A stretch of 64,000 nt of DNA from Polyangiaceae bacterium. Its GTDB lineage: Bacteria > Myxococcota_A > Polyangia > Polyangiales > Polyangiaceae. Made by a program: the position numbers and the translations under genes. Of the stretch, positions 16,821-28,324 are shown in pieces. The notes below the pieces were generated by a model. The model was not told where the DNA came from, did not search any database, and saw nothing but the letters and a program-made list of their open reading frames with translations. The DNA is taken from positions 62,001-126,000 of the forward strand of contig JAICUB010000007.1 of the NCBI GenBank assembly GCA_025936045.1. The letters are read 5' to 3'. Each line of letters starts with the position of its first letter. Positions within the stretch are counted from its first letter, which is position 1.

Positions 16821-16981
16821 CCGGCCCGCGTCTTCGCGGCGCTCGCGCTCGACGGGGCTTGTCGCCGCAACGAGGCAAAACTTCCGGGGCGTGATGCCGC
16901 TCGAACGTACGAAATCGAGCGCAAGCAACGGCCTTTTCGCTGGTCTTGGATTTGCATGACCGCGCGGCGCTGCGCAGAAAG

Positions 16982-17620
16982 ATGGCTGCGCTTTTCCCAC
17001 CCTGGTCGAACCGCGCGCTTCGCATCGCGCTGGTCGTTGTCGGGATCCTCGCGGTCTCGGCGCTCTGCTTTCCGATGGTGTACGTGAGAACGCCCTTCGT
17101 CACGAACGAGCACGTCGCTCTCGACCAGCCGGTCGCGTTCGATCATCGCCACCACGTGCTCGACGAAGGTATCGCGTGTCTCTACTGTCATACGGACGCC
17201 GAACGCTCGGCGTACGCGGGCCTGCCGTCGACGGACGTCTGTATGGGCTGCCACTCGCAGGTGTGGAACCAGAGTCCGCTGCTCGAGCCCGTGCGCCAGA
17301 GCTACTTCTCGGGCCGAGCGCTCGCTTGGAATCGCGTGCACTCGCTCGCCGAGTTCGTTTACTTCGATCACTCCGTGCACGTCGCGCGCGGCGTCGCTTG
17401 CGAACATTGCCACGGCCCGGTCGAGACGATGGCGCGCGTGGAAAAAACGGTGCCGCTCGACATGGATTTTTGCCTGGATTGCCACCGGAACCCCAAAGAA
17501 AAGCTCGGTTTCGACGCACAGCGCGACTTCTCCGCGATGCGCACCGAGGACGGTCGCTTCCCCGCGCACACGGGCCATGCGGTGACCGAGCTCACGACCT
17601 GCAGCACCTGTCATCGCTGA
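16982..17620 (+). CDS. actA: Alternative Complex III subunit ActA, pentaheme cytochrome c
   Basis: 212 residues from ATG 16982 (MAALFPPWSN), which fits the family's FPP-N opening; TTG codons 30-36 bases earlier are less likely. One N-terminal membrane anchor (about 11-30) and five heme c sites: CLYCH, CMGCH, CEHCH, CLDCH and CSTCH, with several extra His as distal ligands. In Alternative Complex III this subunit lies on the periplasmic side and passes electrons from the quinol site toward the mono-heme subunit and oxidase. First gene of the act-cox operon; 13 bases separate it from actB. Confidence 0.92.
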   Translation: MAALFPPWSNRALRIALVVVGILAVSALCFPMVYVRTPFVTNEHVALDQPVAFDHRHHVLDEGIACLYCHTDAERSAYAGLPSTDVCMGCHSQVWNQSPLLEPVRQSYFSGRALAWNRVHSLAEFVYFDHSVHVARGVACEHCHGPVETMARVEKTVPLDMDFCLDCHRNPKEKLGFDAQRDFSAMRTEDGRFPAHTGHAVTELTTCSTCHR

Positions 17621-17633
17621 AGGGAGACATGGG

Positions 17634-20494
17634 TTGGCTGAGGTCTTCGAGCTTCATCTCCGGCGTCGCGACCTCGGTAAGCTCGTCGCGGCGAGCCTTG
17701 CGCTTTCGGGCCTCACCGCGTGCGCCGAGCGTCGCGAAAAGATCTTTCCGTACGTGCGGCGGCCGGCGGGGGTCGTTCCCGGCGTAGCGACCCACTACGC
17801 GACGTCCGTCGTGCGCGACGGCTTTGCCGTCGGCGTGCTCGCGGAGAGTCACGAAGGGCGGCCGACGAAAATCGAAGGTAACCCCGAGCATCCCGCGAGT
17901 CTCGGCGCGGCGGGCGTGTTCGAGCAGGCGTCGGTGCTCGACTTGTACGACCCGGCCCGCGTCGCCGGCTCGCGCGGTCCGCTCGGGCTCACGAGCCGCG
18001 AATCGCTCGAACGCGAGCTCTCGGCCGCGTTCGGCCGCGGCGCCGCACCTTGGCTCGTGCTCGAGCCCACGAGCTCGCCGTCCCTCTTGCGCGCGCTTGC
18101 CGCGCTCCGCGCGCGCTTTCCACGGGCGCGCGTCTCGTTTCATGCGCCGCTCGCCGCGGACGCGCGCTACGCCGCGACCGAGCGCCTCTTCGGCCGCCCG
18201 CTCGAGCCCCAATATCGTTTCGAGCGCGCCACCGTCGTCCTCGCGCTCGGCGCCGATTTCTTGCACGACATGCCGCTGAGCTTGCGGCATGCGCGCGACT
18301 TCGCGACGCGGCGCGCGCCCGGACCGGCGATGAGCCGGATCTACGCCGCGGAAACGACGCTCACGCCGACGGGCACGCTCGCCGATGAGCGCATCGGGCT
18401 CGCGCCGAGTGAGCTCGTGCGCTTTGCGGCGGCCGTCCTTGCCGAGCTCGCCAAGCAGGGCGAGCTCGCGACGGCGCTGCCGGACGGCGTGAAGTCGGCG
18501 CTCGCGCGCGGCGCTCCGCTCGGAGAAACGGAGGCCGCGTTCGCTCGGAAGGTCGCGCGCGAGCTCGCGCGGGCCCGCGGCGCGGCGCTCGTCGTTGCCG
18601 GCCCGGGGACACCGGAGAGCGTGCAGGTTCTCGCGCTGCTCGCGAACGCGGCGCTCGGCAGCGTCGGCCGCACGCTGTCGTTCGTCGAACCGGTCCCGTC
18701 CGGGCAGGACGGCGCGCTGCCGCTCGCAAAGTTGCCGGACGCGCTGCGGGCGGGCGACGTGGGCGCCCTCGTCTTCGCTGGGACGAACCCGGTGTACTCG
18801 GCGCCCGAGCTCGCGCTCGACGAGCTCGTCGCTCGCGCCCAGAGCTCCTTCTGCCTCGCTCACGTGGAGAACGAAACCGCGCGCGCGTGCGGCTCCGTGC
18901 TGCCGGAAGCGCACTATCTCGAGAGCTGGGGTGACGCGCGCGCGGGGGACGGCACGCTCTCGTTCGTTCAGCCGCTGATCGAGCCGCTCAGGCCGTCCGC
19001 GAGCGCGCTCGAGCTCGTGGCGGGGCTCGCGTTCGGCTTCCCGGCGTCGACGCACGAATTCGTGCGCGACACGGAACGCGCGCGGCTCGGGCTCGGCCCT
19101 GCGAGTGCGGACATCGGCTTCGATTTCGAAGCGGAGTGGGAACGGAACGTCCAGCGCGGGTTCGTCGAGCACAGCGAGTTTGCGGCGGTCAACCCGACGC
19201 TCGCCCCCGAGCGCGCCGTGCCGCTGCTCGAGCAAGCGCTCTCGGCGCCGAGCTCCGCGTCCGGTTTCGAGCTCCATCTGGCGTGCTCACCCACGCTGTA
19301 CGACGGGCGCTTCTCCGAAAACGCCTGGCTGCTCGAGCTACCGCACCCGCTCACCAAGCAAAGCTGGGGCAACGCGGCGCTCGTGAGCTCGCGCACCGCG
19401 GCCATGCTCGGTCGCCATACGGGCGACGTCGTCGAGCTGACGCACGGGACGCGGCGACTGCGTGCGCCGCTCGTCATCCTGCCGGGGCACGCCGACGGCA
19501 GCGTTACGCTCGAGCTCGGATTCGGCCACGCGGTCGCCGATCAGCTTTCGCACGGCGTCGGCGTGAACGCGTCCGTGCTCGGCGTGCCGTTCGGCACGGT
19601 CGCGCGCGTCGAGGTGCGACCCACGTCGGCGAAGGCCGACCTCGCGCTCACGGAAGACCATTGGTTGCTCGCCGAAGAGGCGGTCGCGCACGAGCTCACG
19701 CTCGCGAGTTACACGCAAAATCCCCCGAAATACGAGCATGATTTGGCGGCGCAGCCGTCGCTGCTGCCGTCGTTCGAATACGCGGGCACGCAGTGGGCAA
19801 TGTCGATCGATCTCTCGCTCTGCAGCGGCTGCAACGCGTGCGTCGTCGCCTGTCAGGCGGAAAACAACACGCCAGTCGTCGGGAAGGACCTCGTGAAGAA
19901 CTCCCGCGAGATGTACTGGCTCCGGATCGATCGCTACCTCACGGGCAACCCCGACGCGCCGCGCGTGCTCCAACAGCCGATGCTCTGCCAGCACTGCGAG
20001 AAGGCGCCGTGCGAGTACGTTTGCCCGGTCAACGCCACCGTTCACAGCACCGACGGCTTGAACGAGATGGTCTACAACCGCTGCATCGGGACGCGCTTCT
20101 GCTCGAACAATTGCCCGTACAAGGTGCGGCGCTTCAACTGGTTCGATTTCAGCGGGGCCCGCGGCGCCACGCTGCTCCAGAGAAACCCGGACGTGACGGT
20201 GCGTGAGCGCGGCGTCATGGAAAAATGCACGTACTGCGTGCAGCGTATTCGCCGCGCGGAGATCCTAGCGCGCCGCGAGCAGCGGCGACTCAGGCCGGGC
20301 GAGGTCGTCACCGCCTGCCAGCAGACGTGCGCGACCGGAGCGATCGCCTTCGGCTCGCTCGACGACGAAAGCAGTGAAATGCTGCGGCGGCGCCGCGAAC
20401 CGCGCGCCTTCGCGGCGTTCGCCGAGCTCGGAACGCGGCCGCGCACCCGTTACCTCGCCAAGATCCGCAACCTCGACGGCGAGGAAACGGGCTC

Positions 20495-20498
<4 letters not shown>
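17634..20498 (+). CDS. actB: Alternative Complex III subunit ActB (molybdopterin-like plus iron-sulfur)
   Basis: 954 residues. TTG 17634 has AGGGAG eight bases upstream; the N-terminus [19 protein letters not shown] reads as a short Tat signal. Residues 40-650 resemble a molybdopterin oxidoreductase domain ([31 protein letters not shown]) that in this complex carries no cofactor. Residues 715-930 resemble a ferredoxin subunit: [47 protein letters not shown] and CQQTC, giving four Fe-S clusters. It is the largest periplasmic subunit, sitting on ActC. Missing the longer N-terminal arm I recall from other ActB proteins. GTGA overlap with actC. Confidence 0.93.
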
Positions 20499-21839
<1,341 letters not shown>

Positions 21840-21847
<8 letters not shown>

Positions 21848-22382
21848 GTCACTGATCGCGGAGTTCGGCGACGACGCGGCGCTCGCTCGGGCGATCGACC
21901 GCGTGCGGGAGCTCGGCGTGCGAGAGCTCGATGCACACACGCCGTACTCGACCGAGCTCGTGCGTGACGCCCTCGGCGCGCCGCCGTCTCGGCTTTCGAC
22001 CGCCGTGCTCGTCGGCGGAGCCCTCGGAGCGGCCGCCGCCTACGGCCTCGAGTGGTACCTCGTCGCGCACCTTTATCCGCTCAACGTGGGCGGCCGCCCA
22101 CCGCATTTCCCGCTCGGGTTCGTGCCCATCGCGTTCGAGATGGGCGTGCTGTTCGCGTCGGGCACGGCGTTCGTCGGCGCGCTCTTCCTCGGCCGGCTCG
22201 TGCGGCTGTGGGCTCCCGTGTTCGAGGTACCCGGCTTCGAGCACGCGTCGCGCGACACCTTTTGGCTCACGCTGAAGCTCGAGCCGGGCTCCGCCAACGC
22301 AGGGTCCGTCGAGCGTGTGAGCGCCGAGCTCGCCGCCCTCGGCGCGCTCAGCGTCCGCGAGCTGCCGGGAGGCACGGCGTGA
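21840..22382 (+). CDS. actD: Alternative Complex III subunit ActD (DUF3341)
   Basis: 180 residues from GTG 21840, overlapping the actC stop. DUF3341 layout: soluble N-terminus with a predicted ferredoxin-like start ([20 protein letters not shown]), two membrane helices (about 60-80 and 98-120) and a soluble C-terminal tail. [14 protein letters not shown] matches the conserved 'hTPypvhGld' region. Structural membrane subunit with no cofactor; start and stop are coupled to neighbours by overlap. Confidence 0.9.
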
Positions 22383-22966
22383 GGCTCGCGTGCGTGCTCG
22401 GTCTCGCCGTCGTGCTCGGCGGCTGCCAGAACGGCCGCTTCGATTGGGAGCGCATGCTCGCGCAACGGAAGGCGACGCCGTTCACGGCGAGCTCCGTCTT
22501 CGCGAACGGCATCGCGATGCAGCAGCCCCCGCGCGGTACCGTCCCGCGGGAAGAACGGCTCGGCCCGTCCGCGCTGACGCTCGGTGAGGTCGCGGGCGTG
22601 GACGTGAACGAGCTCCCGCTCCCGGTCACACACGAGCTCTTTCTGCGCGGCCAGAATCGCTTCGGCATCTTTTGCGCCGCCTGCCACGGTGTGCTCGGCG
22701 ACGGCCGCTCGGAAGTCGCGAAGAACATGAGCCTGCGCCCGCCCCCGTCGCTCCACGAGCCGCGCATCGCCGCGCTCGCGGACGGGCGGCTGTTTTCGGT
22801 GGTGACCTACGGCTACGGGATGATGCCGTCTTACGCGTGGGCGCTCCCCGTGCGGGATCGCTGGGCGGTGGTGCTCTACGTGCGCGCGCTCGAGCGGAGC
22901 CAGCGCTGCGCGCTCGCCGATTTGCCGCCCGAGGTGCGGCGCGAGGCGGAGCCATGGCTGAACTGA
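22379..22966 (+). CDS. actE: Alternative Complex III subunit ActE, monoheme cytochrome c lipoprotein
   Basis: 195 residues from GTG 22379, overlapping the actD stop. Signal peptide with lipobox VLGGC, then a single heme site CAACHG and a distal-ligand region with GYGMMPSYAWALP (Met). In Alternative Complex III this lipid-anchored monoheme cytochrome receives electrons from ActA and hands them to the oxidase or a soluble cytochrome. The region ANGIAMQQPPRGTVPRE is typical of the family. Overlaps actF by 13 bases. Confidence 0.92.
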   Translation: MRLACVLGLAVVLGGCQNGRFDWERMLAQRKATPFTASSVFANGIAMQQPPRGTVPREERLGPSALTLGEVAGVDVNELPLPVTHELFLRGQNRFGIFCAACHGVLGDGRSEVAKNMSLRPPPSLHEPRIAALADGRLFSVVTYGYGMMPSYAWALPVRDRWAVVLYVRALERSQRCALADLPPEVRREAEPWLN

Positions 22967-24183
22967 CGACGCGCCCGTTCGAAAGCCAGCGCGTCGCGCT
23001 CGTGGCGGGCGTCGCGGCGCTCGCCGGTTGGGTCACGCTCGCGCTCGGCTTCGCGGGCCATCGCCGCGTGATCGCCTACGCGTACCTCACGGCGTTCGCC
23101 GCGGTCGCTTCGCTCGCGCTCGGAGCCCTGTTTTTCCTGATGATCCACTACGCGGCGGGCGCGCGCTGGCACACGGTCGTCCGGCGCCTGAACGAGGCCG
23201 TCGTCGGGGCGCTGCCGCTCCTCGCGCTGCTCTTCGTTCCGGTCGTTCTCTCTCTCCGCGAGCTCTACGCCTGGACCGACCTCGGCGCGTTTCACGATCA
23301 GGCGCACGCCGTCGTCCTTCACAAGCACGGCTATTTGAACGGGCCGGCCTTCGCGCTCCGCTCGCTCGGTTATTTCGTGATCTGGCTCGTCGTCGCCGAG
23401 CTCTTGTGCCGCTGGTCGTACGCGCGCGATCCAATGGCGAAACGCGCGCCCGCCGAGCCGGTTCCGCCCACTGCCGATCCGGACGCGGAGCTCCATCCGC
23501 GCGAACGCGTGTTCGCCTCGGCGCTCTTGCCGCTCGTGTCGCTCGCGCTCACGTTCGCGGCGTTCGACTGGGTGATGTCGCTCGAGCCGCTCTGGTACTC
23601 GACCATGTTCGGCGTGTACGTCTTCGCGGGCAGCATGTCGGGCGCAGTCGCCCTCATCACGCTGCTCGCTTTCGTCACCGCGCGGAGCGACTACGCGCCC
23701 GGGGCGATCCGGCCGCCGCATTTTCACGCGCTCGGCCGCCTGATGCTCACGTTCGCGATCTTTTGGGCCTACTGCGCGTTCTTTCAGGCGCTCCTGATCC
23801 AAATCGCCGACAAACCGGTGGAGGTCGCGTACTACCTCCGGCGCCTGCACGGCGGCTGGGCGCCCGTGACGCTCGTGCTCGTGCTCGTGCGCTTTGCGCT
23901 GCCGTTTGCCGTCCTCTTGCCGCGCGCGCCGAAATTCGACGGCCGCTTCATGGCACTCGTGGGCGTCCTCGGCCTCTTCGCCCACTACGTCGACGCGTAT
24001 TGGCTCGTCGCGCCCGTCGACCGCTTGCACCACCCGCTGCCGGGGCTCTTCGACCTCGCCGCGCTCTTGGCCGTGGCCGGAACCGCCGTCGCCGGAGCCG
24101 CGCTGCGCCTGCGCGGCCGCCCGCTCGTGCCGCTCGGTGATCCGGCGCTCGCGCGCAGCATCGCCTATCGGAGTCCGCTGTGA
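22954..24183 (+). CDS. actF: Alternative Complex III subunit ActF (membrane protein related to ActC)
   Basis: 409 residues from ATG 22954, inside the end of actE. Ten or so membrane helices of the ActC/NrfD kind, with ALTFAAFDWVMSLEPLWYSTMFGVY as the best-known signature of this subunit and HHPLPGLFDLAALLAVAG near the C-terminus. It is the second integral quinone-type subunit; in other species a proton path has been proposed in it. Its stop overlaps the start of the small membrane protein (GTGA). Confidence 0.92.
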   Translation: MAELTTRPFESQRVALVAGVAALAGWVTLALGFAGHRRVIAYAYLTAFAAVASLALGALFFLMIHYAAGARWHTVVRRLNEAVVGALPLLALLFVPVVLSLRELYAWTDLGAFHDQAHAVVLHKHGYLNGPAFALRSLGYFVIWLVVAELLCRWSYARDPMAKRAPAEPVPPTADPDAELHPRERVFASALLPLVSLALTFAAFDWVMSLEPLWYSTMFGVYVFAGSMSGAVALITLLAFVTARSDYAPGAIRPPHFHALGRLMLTFAIFWAYCAFFQALLIQIADKPVEVAYYLRRLHGGWAPVTLVLVLVRFALPFAVLLPRAPKFDGRFMALVGVLGLFAHYVDAYWLVAPVDRLHHPLPGLFDLAALLAVAGTAVAGAALRLRGRPLVPLGDPALARSIAYRSPL

Positions 24184-24596
24184 AGACCCTGCGCCAAGAA
24201 GCCGAATCGCTCGACGGACGCGTGCTCCGGCGCATCGGCGTCGGCTTCGTGCTCGCGACGATTTTCGGCGTGGTGCTCGCGCTCGTCTTGCTCGCGGGTC
24301 CACGGGGCGCGCGGAGCTCGCTCCTGCGCGCGCTCGGCGCCGAGCCCCACACGCCGCCGCGCGCCGCCGAAACCGCGCAGTACCGCCGCCTCGCGCGGCC
24401 CTCGGCGGATCCGGGCGCACGCCTCCGCGCCTACGGCTGGGTCGACCGCGACGCCGGCATCGTCCACGTTCCGGTCGAACGGGCATTCGAGCTCTTGTCG
24501 GCCGAAGCCGCTCGGAGCGCGGCCGTTCCGCCGCCGAGCGAGGGCCGCAGTACGGCGCCCGCAACCTCGGCGCTACCCGCACGGAGCAGCCCATGA
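24180..24596 (+). CDS. Small single-pass membrane protein of the act-cox operon
   Basis: 138 residues from GTG 24180. One N-terminal helix (RIGVGFVLATIFGVVLALVLL), a Pro/Ala-rich linker and the motif YGWVDRDAGIVHVPVERAFELL, which I recall from small proteins encoded in other cytochrome oxidase operons. The C-terminus is low-complexity. It overlaps actF upstream and coxB downstream, so it is made in step with the complex and is probably an accessory or assembly subunit. Whether it equals ActG of other species is not clear from sequence. Confidence 0.7.
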   Translation: MKTLRQEAESLDGRVLRRIGVGFVLATIFGVVLALVLLAGPRGARSSLLRALGAEPHTPPRAAETAQYRRLARPSADPGARLRAYGWVDRDAGIVHVPVERAFELLSAEAARSAAVPPPSEGRSTAPATSALPARSSP

Positions 24597-25687
24597 ACGA
24601 ACTCATGCGGCGCCTGCTCTTTCTACCTCCCCAAGCCTCGGGCTTCGCGCGCGACTTCGATTACCTCCACTACGCCGTCATCACGGTGTCGATGCTCGGC
24701 GTCCTCGCCGTTGCGCTCGCGCTCCTCTGGTTTTCCTTCAAATACCGGCGCCGAACCCAGACGACGGACCCCGCGCGACCGCGCCCGGAGCCGCTGACGC
24801 ACGCTCAGGAGTTCGGGACGGCGTTCGGGCTGCTCGCGCTGTTCGTCGGGTTTTGGTGCTTCGGCGTGCGGCAGTACGCCGTGATGCAACGCGTGCCCCC
24901 GGGCGGTCTCCTCGTCTACGTCACGGCCAAGCAGTGGATGTGGAGCTTCGACTACGCCAACGGCAACCGCACGAACGAGACCCTGTACGTGCCCACCGGG
25001 CGGACCGTGGAGCTCGCCATGACCTCGCGCGACGTGATTCACAGCTTTTACGTGCCCGCTTTTCGTATCAAAAAAGACGTGATCCCCGGCCGCACGACGA
25101 GCGTCTGGTTTTCCGCCGTGCGCCCGGGCGTTTACCCGATTTTTTGCGCGGAATACTGCGGACTCGACCACTCCGTCATGCGTGGGCGCGTCGTCGCGCT
25201 CACGCCGAACGAGTTCGCCGAACGCTTCGAGCGCACGCCGCGCGCTCCGGGCGGCGCGACGCACCCGCTCGCCGAAGCCGAGCTCGGCGGCAACGGTGAG
25301 CTCACGTCGCTCGCCGCGCGCGGTGAGCGCGTTGCGGCGGCGCGCGGCTGCCTGCGCTGTCACACGCTCGACGGTACGCCGCACCTCGGTCCGAGCTGGG
25401 CGCGGCTCTACGGTCACGAGGTTCCGCTCGAGAGCGGCGCGCCGGTCGTCGCCGACGCCGCGTACCTCACCGAGTCGATGATGGAGCCGCTCGCGAAAGT
25501 GCACCGCGGCTTCTCGCCGATCATGCCGACTTACCGCGGCATTCTCCAGCCGGCCGAGACCGCCGCGCTCGTCGAGCTCATCCGCTCGCTCGCCGACGCG
25601 CCGATCCAGCCGACCGCGCCGCTCGTCTCGGCGGACGCACCGGCCGTCACGCTGCCGACGGCGCTCGACGGAGGGATCGCGCCGTGA
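24593..25687 (+). CDS. coxB: Cytochrome c oxidase subunit II, caa3 type (CuA plus heme c)
   Basis: 364 residues, ATG 24593, overlapping the previous stop. Two N-terminal membrane helices (about 28-48, 78-98), then the cupredoxin: QWMWSFDY, DVIHSFYVP (CuA His) and CAEYCGLDHSVM with both Cys, His and Met of CuA. A C-terminal cytochrome c domain carries CLRCH near residue 265 and Met in SPIMPTYRG as likely axial ligand. The fused heme defines a caa3-type oxidase that takes electrons directly from the ActE/ActA hemes. Overlaps coxA by four bases. Confidence 0.95.
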   Translation: MNELMRRLLFLPPQASGFARDFDYLHYAVITVSMLGVLAVALALLWFSFKYRRRTQTTDPARPRPEPLTHAQEFGTAFGLLALFVGFWCFGVRQYAVMQRVPPGGLLVYVTAKQWMWSFDYANGNRTNETLYVPTGRTVELAMTSRDVIHSFYVPAFRIKKDVIPGRTTSVWFSAVRPGVYPIFCAEYCGLDHSVMRGRVVALTPNEFAERFERTPRAPGGATHPLAEAELGGNGELTSLAARGERVAAARGCLRCHTLDGTPHLGPSWARLYGHEVPLESGAPVVADAAYLTESMMEPLAKVHRGFSPIMPTYRGILQPAETAALVELIRSLADAPIQPTAPLVSADAPAVTLPTALDGGIAP

Positions 25688-27324
25688 CCGCGCCGTCGCT
25701 CACGCTGCCGCGCACGGTCGAAGAGCCGCCGCTGCTCGCGCCCGCGGCGCCCGCCGATTACCTCCACGGCGGGGGCGTGCGCTCCTGGCTTCTCACCCGC
25801 GATCACAAGCGCATCGCCGTGATGTTCCTCGGCGCGACCTCGCTTTCACTCCTGCTCGGGGGGATCCTCGCGCTGCTCTTGCGCGTGGAGCTCCTGACGC
25901 CGGGCCCCACGATCATGAGCGCCGGGGCCTACAATCGCTCCTTCACGATGCACGGCATCGTGATGGTGTTCATGTTCATGATCCCGGCGATTCCGACGGT
26001 GTTCGGCAATTTCTTGCTGCCGCTCATGCTCGGCGCGCGCGACGTGGCGTTCCCGCGCCTGAACCTCGCGAGCTTTTACGTGTACCTGTTGGGCTCCGCG
26101 ATCACGCTCACGTCGCTCGTCGCCGGCGGTGCGGACATGGGCTGGACGTTTTACGTCCCGTACAGCACGACGTCGCCGTCCGCCGTCGCGAACGTGGCCT
26201 TCGGCGTCTTCGTGCTCGGGCTCTCGTCGGTGATGACGGGCATCAACTTCATCGTGACGGTGCACACGATGCGCACCGCCGGCCTCAGCTGGCATCGCCT
26301 GCCGCTCTTCGTGTGGTCCCTGTACGGGACGAGCATCATTCAGGTGCTCGCGACGCCGGTGCTCGGCATGTCCCTCCTGCTCGTCGCGGCGGACAGGCTC
26401 TTCGGCATCGGTATCTTCGATCCGGCGCTCGGCGGGGATCCGCTGCTATTTCAGCATCTATTTTGGTTTTATTCGCACCCCGCCGTCTACATCATGATCC
26501 TGCCCGCGATGGGCGTGATCTCGGAGGTGGTGTGTGTCTATTCGCGAAATCCACCTGCCTCGTATCGCGCGATTGCGTATTCGTCGCTCGGTATCGCGCT
26601 CGTCGGTTTCTTGACGTGGGGCCATCACCTGTTCGTCGCGGGCATGTCGCTCTTCGACGGCGCCGTTTTCGGCGTGCTCTCGATGTTCGTGGCCGTGTTC
26701 TCGGCGATCAAGGTGTTTACCTGGACGGCGACGCTCCGCCGCGGCTCGGTTTCGTTCGAGACGCCCATGCTCTATTTCTTCTGGTTCATGTTCCTGTTCG
26801 CCTTCGGGGGCATGACGGGCGTCGCGGTCGCCACCTCCTCGCTCGACATCCACTGGCACGACACCTATTTCGTCGTCGCCCATTTTCACTTCATCATGGT
26901 GGGCGGCACGCTCACGGCGTACCTCGCCGCGCTCCACTACTGGTTCCCGAAGTTCTTCGGCCGCCGTTACAACGAGCGCTGGGCGACGATCGCCTCCGTC
27001 ACGGTGTTCGTCGGCTTCGTGCTCACGTTCGTACCGCAATTCCTGCTGGGGAACGCGGGCATGCCGCGGCGTTACTACGCGTATCCCCCGGAATTTCAGT
27101 GGCTCAACGTGCTCTCGACCGGGGGCGCGAGCATTCTCGCCGCGGGCATGCTGCTCACGCTGGTCGAGCTCGGCTATGCGCTCGCCGCGGGCCCCCGCAC
27201 GGAGCGCAATCCGTGGGGGTCGCGGAGCTACGAGTGGCTCAGCGCGTCACCGCCGCCCACGGAAAACTTCGAGAACGAGCTCGTGATTGCGCGAGGCCCG
27301 TACGACTACCACCTGCCGGAGTAA
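25684..27324 (+). CDS. coxA: Cytochrome c oxidase subunit I (heme-copper, A2-like)
   Basis: 546 residues from GTG 25684. Twelve-helix catalytic subunit: low-spin heme His in SFTMHGIVMVFMF; YSHPAVY with the CuB His and the cross-linked Tyr; LTWGHHLFVAGM with the two other CuB His; VVAHFHFIMVGG with the high-spin and second low-spin heme His. YSHP without the D-channel Glu (no GHPEVY) fits the A2 subgroup. It reduces oxygen to water and pumps protons. Only seven bases separate it from coxC. Confidence 0.96.
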   Translation: MTAPSLTLPRTVEEPPLLAPAAPADYLHGGGVRSWLLTRDHKRIAVMFLGATSLSLLLGGILALLLRVELLTPGPTIMSAGAYNRSFTMHGIVMVFMFMIPAIPTVFGNFLLPLMLGARDVAFPRLNLASFYVYLLGSAITLTSLVAGGADMGWTFYVPYSTTSPSAVANVAFGVFVLGLSSVMTGINFIVTVHTMRTAGLSWHRLPLFVWSLYGTSIIQVLATPVLGMSLLLVAADRLFGIGIFDPALGGDPLLFQHLFWFYSHPAVYIMILPAMGVISEVVCVYSRNPPASYRAIAYSSLGIALVGFLTWGHHLFVAGMSLFDGAVFGVLSMFVAVFSAIKVFTWTATLRRGSVSFETPMLYFFWFMFLFAFGGMTGVAVATSSLDIHWHDTYFVVAHFHFIMVGGTLTAYLAALHYWFPKFFGRRYNERWATIASVTVFVGFVLTFVPQFLLGNAGMPRRYYAYPPEFQWLNVLSTGGASILAAGMLLTLVELGYALAAGPRTERNPWGSRSYEWLSASPPPTENFENELVIARGPYDYHLPE

Positions 27325-27330
27325 CGAGCG

Positions 27331-27948
27331 ATGGAAGGTCATTTCGAGAGCGTCGAGCGCAAGGCTGAAGCGGCCCATCTCGGCATGTGGCTGTTTCTGG
27401 CGAGCGAGGTGCTGCTCTTCGGCGCGCTCTTCGCGGTGTACTCGGGGTGCCGCGTGGAGTTCGGCGCGGACTTCGTCGTCGCGTCGTCGCACAACTCGAT
27501 CGCGATCGGGACGACGAACACGTTCGTGCTCGTGACCTCGAGCCTCTGCGCGGCACTCGCCGTTCACGGCGCGCGTAGCGGGCATCTGCGGCGCGCGGCG
27601 GCTCTCCTCGGCGTGACGGTGCTCTTCGGCTTGGCGTTCCTGGTCCTCAAGGGGGTCGAGTACGGCGAGCACTTCCAGTCCGGCATCTTCCCGGGGTCGC
27701 ACTATCATTACGCCGAGCTGCCGACCCACGGGGCGAACGCGTTCTTCACGCTGTATTACCTGATGACGGCGCTCCACGGGCTCCACGTGACGGGGGGCAT
27801 GCTCGCGCTCGGTGTCGTCGGGCATCGCGCTTGGCGCGGCGGCTACAGCGCGGAGCGTCACCTGCCGCTCGAGCTCTCGGTGCTCTACTGGCACCTGGTC
27901 GACGTCATTTGGCTCTTTCTGTGGCCACTTCTCTATTTGATGCATTGA
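27331..27948 (+). CDS. coxC: Cytochrome c oxidase subunit III
   Basis: 205 residues, ATG 27331. Five membrane helices with the short subunit III pattern: LGMWLFLASEVLLFGALFAVY, HYAELPTHGANAFFTLYYLMTALHGLHV and SVLYWHLVDVIWLFLWPLLYL. The Glu in SEVLLF corresponds to the conserved acidic residue in helix III of the family. It stabilises subunit I and supports proton uptake. Located between coxA and the subunit IV gene in one operon. Confidence 0.95.
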   Translation: MEGHFESVERKAEAAHLGMWLFLASEVLLFGALFAVYSGCRVEFGADFVVASSHNSIAIGTTNTFVLVTSSLCAALAVHGARSGHLRRAAALLGVTVLFGLAFLVLKGVEYGEHFQSGIFPGSHYHYAELPTHGANAFFTLYYLMTALHGLHVTGGMLALGVVGHRAWRGGYSAERHLPLELSVLYWHLVDVIWLFLWPLLYLMH

Positions 27949-27960
27949 TGGTCGAGCGCG

Positions 27961-28248
27961 ATGGAACGCGAAACCTCCAAGTCCCGAGAGCGCGCCTGGC
28001 CGCTCGTGCTCGCATGGGTCGCGCTCGCCGTGCTCACGTCGCTGAGCTTCGGCGCGCGCTACTTGCCGCTCGGGGTGTTCGCGACCCCGGTCGCGCTCGC
28101 CATCGCCGTCGCCAAAGCCTGCGTGGTGCTCACGTGGTTCATGCAGCTCCGCCGCGAGGCGACGTCGGTGCGGCTACTCGTGTGGGTGGTGACCTTCACC
28201 GTGGTGCTCGCCTGTGCAGGAGTCATGGGCGACGTGGCGTTTCGCTGA
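27961..28248 (+). CDS. coxD: Cytochrome c oxidase subunit IV (prokaryotic small subunit)
   Basis: 95 residues, ATG 27961, 12 bases after coxC. Three hydrophobic helices; LTSLSFGARYLPLG, ATPVALAIAVAKACVVLTWFMQLRRE and VTFTVVLACAGVMGDVAFR give the typical small subunit IV layout, with the K-x-x-x-V-x-x-x-F-M-x-L element seen in the family. Last gene of the act-cox operon; the next ATG is 77 bases downstream with its own ribosome site. Confidence 0.88.
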   Translation: MERETSKSRERAWPLVLAWVALAVLTSLSFGARYLPLGVFATPVALAIAVAKACVVLTWFMQLRREATSVRLLVWVVTFTVVLACAGVMGDVAFR

Positions 28249-28324
28249 AGCGGAGCGCGCGTGGCGCGGCCCGCTACTTGCACGAAGGACGTCGCATCCG
28301 CTCCCGGAGAAAGGAGCCGTTGCG

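Noticed and set aside
28300..28317. GCTCC/GGAGC hairpin over the ribosome site of the small lipoprotein gene
   Set aside because: Only five base pairs; likely chance pairing with a Shine-Dalgarno.
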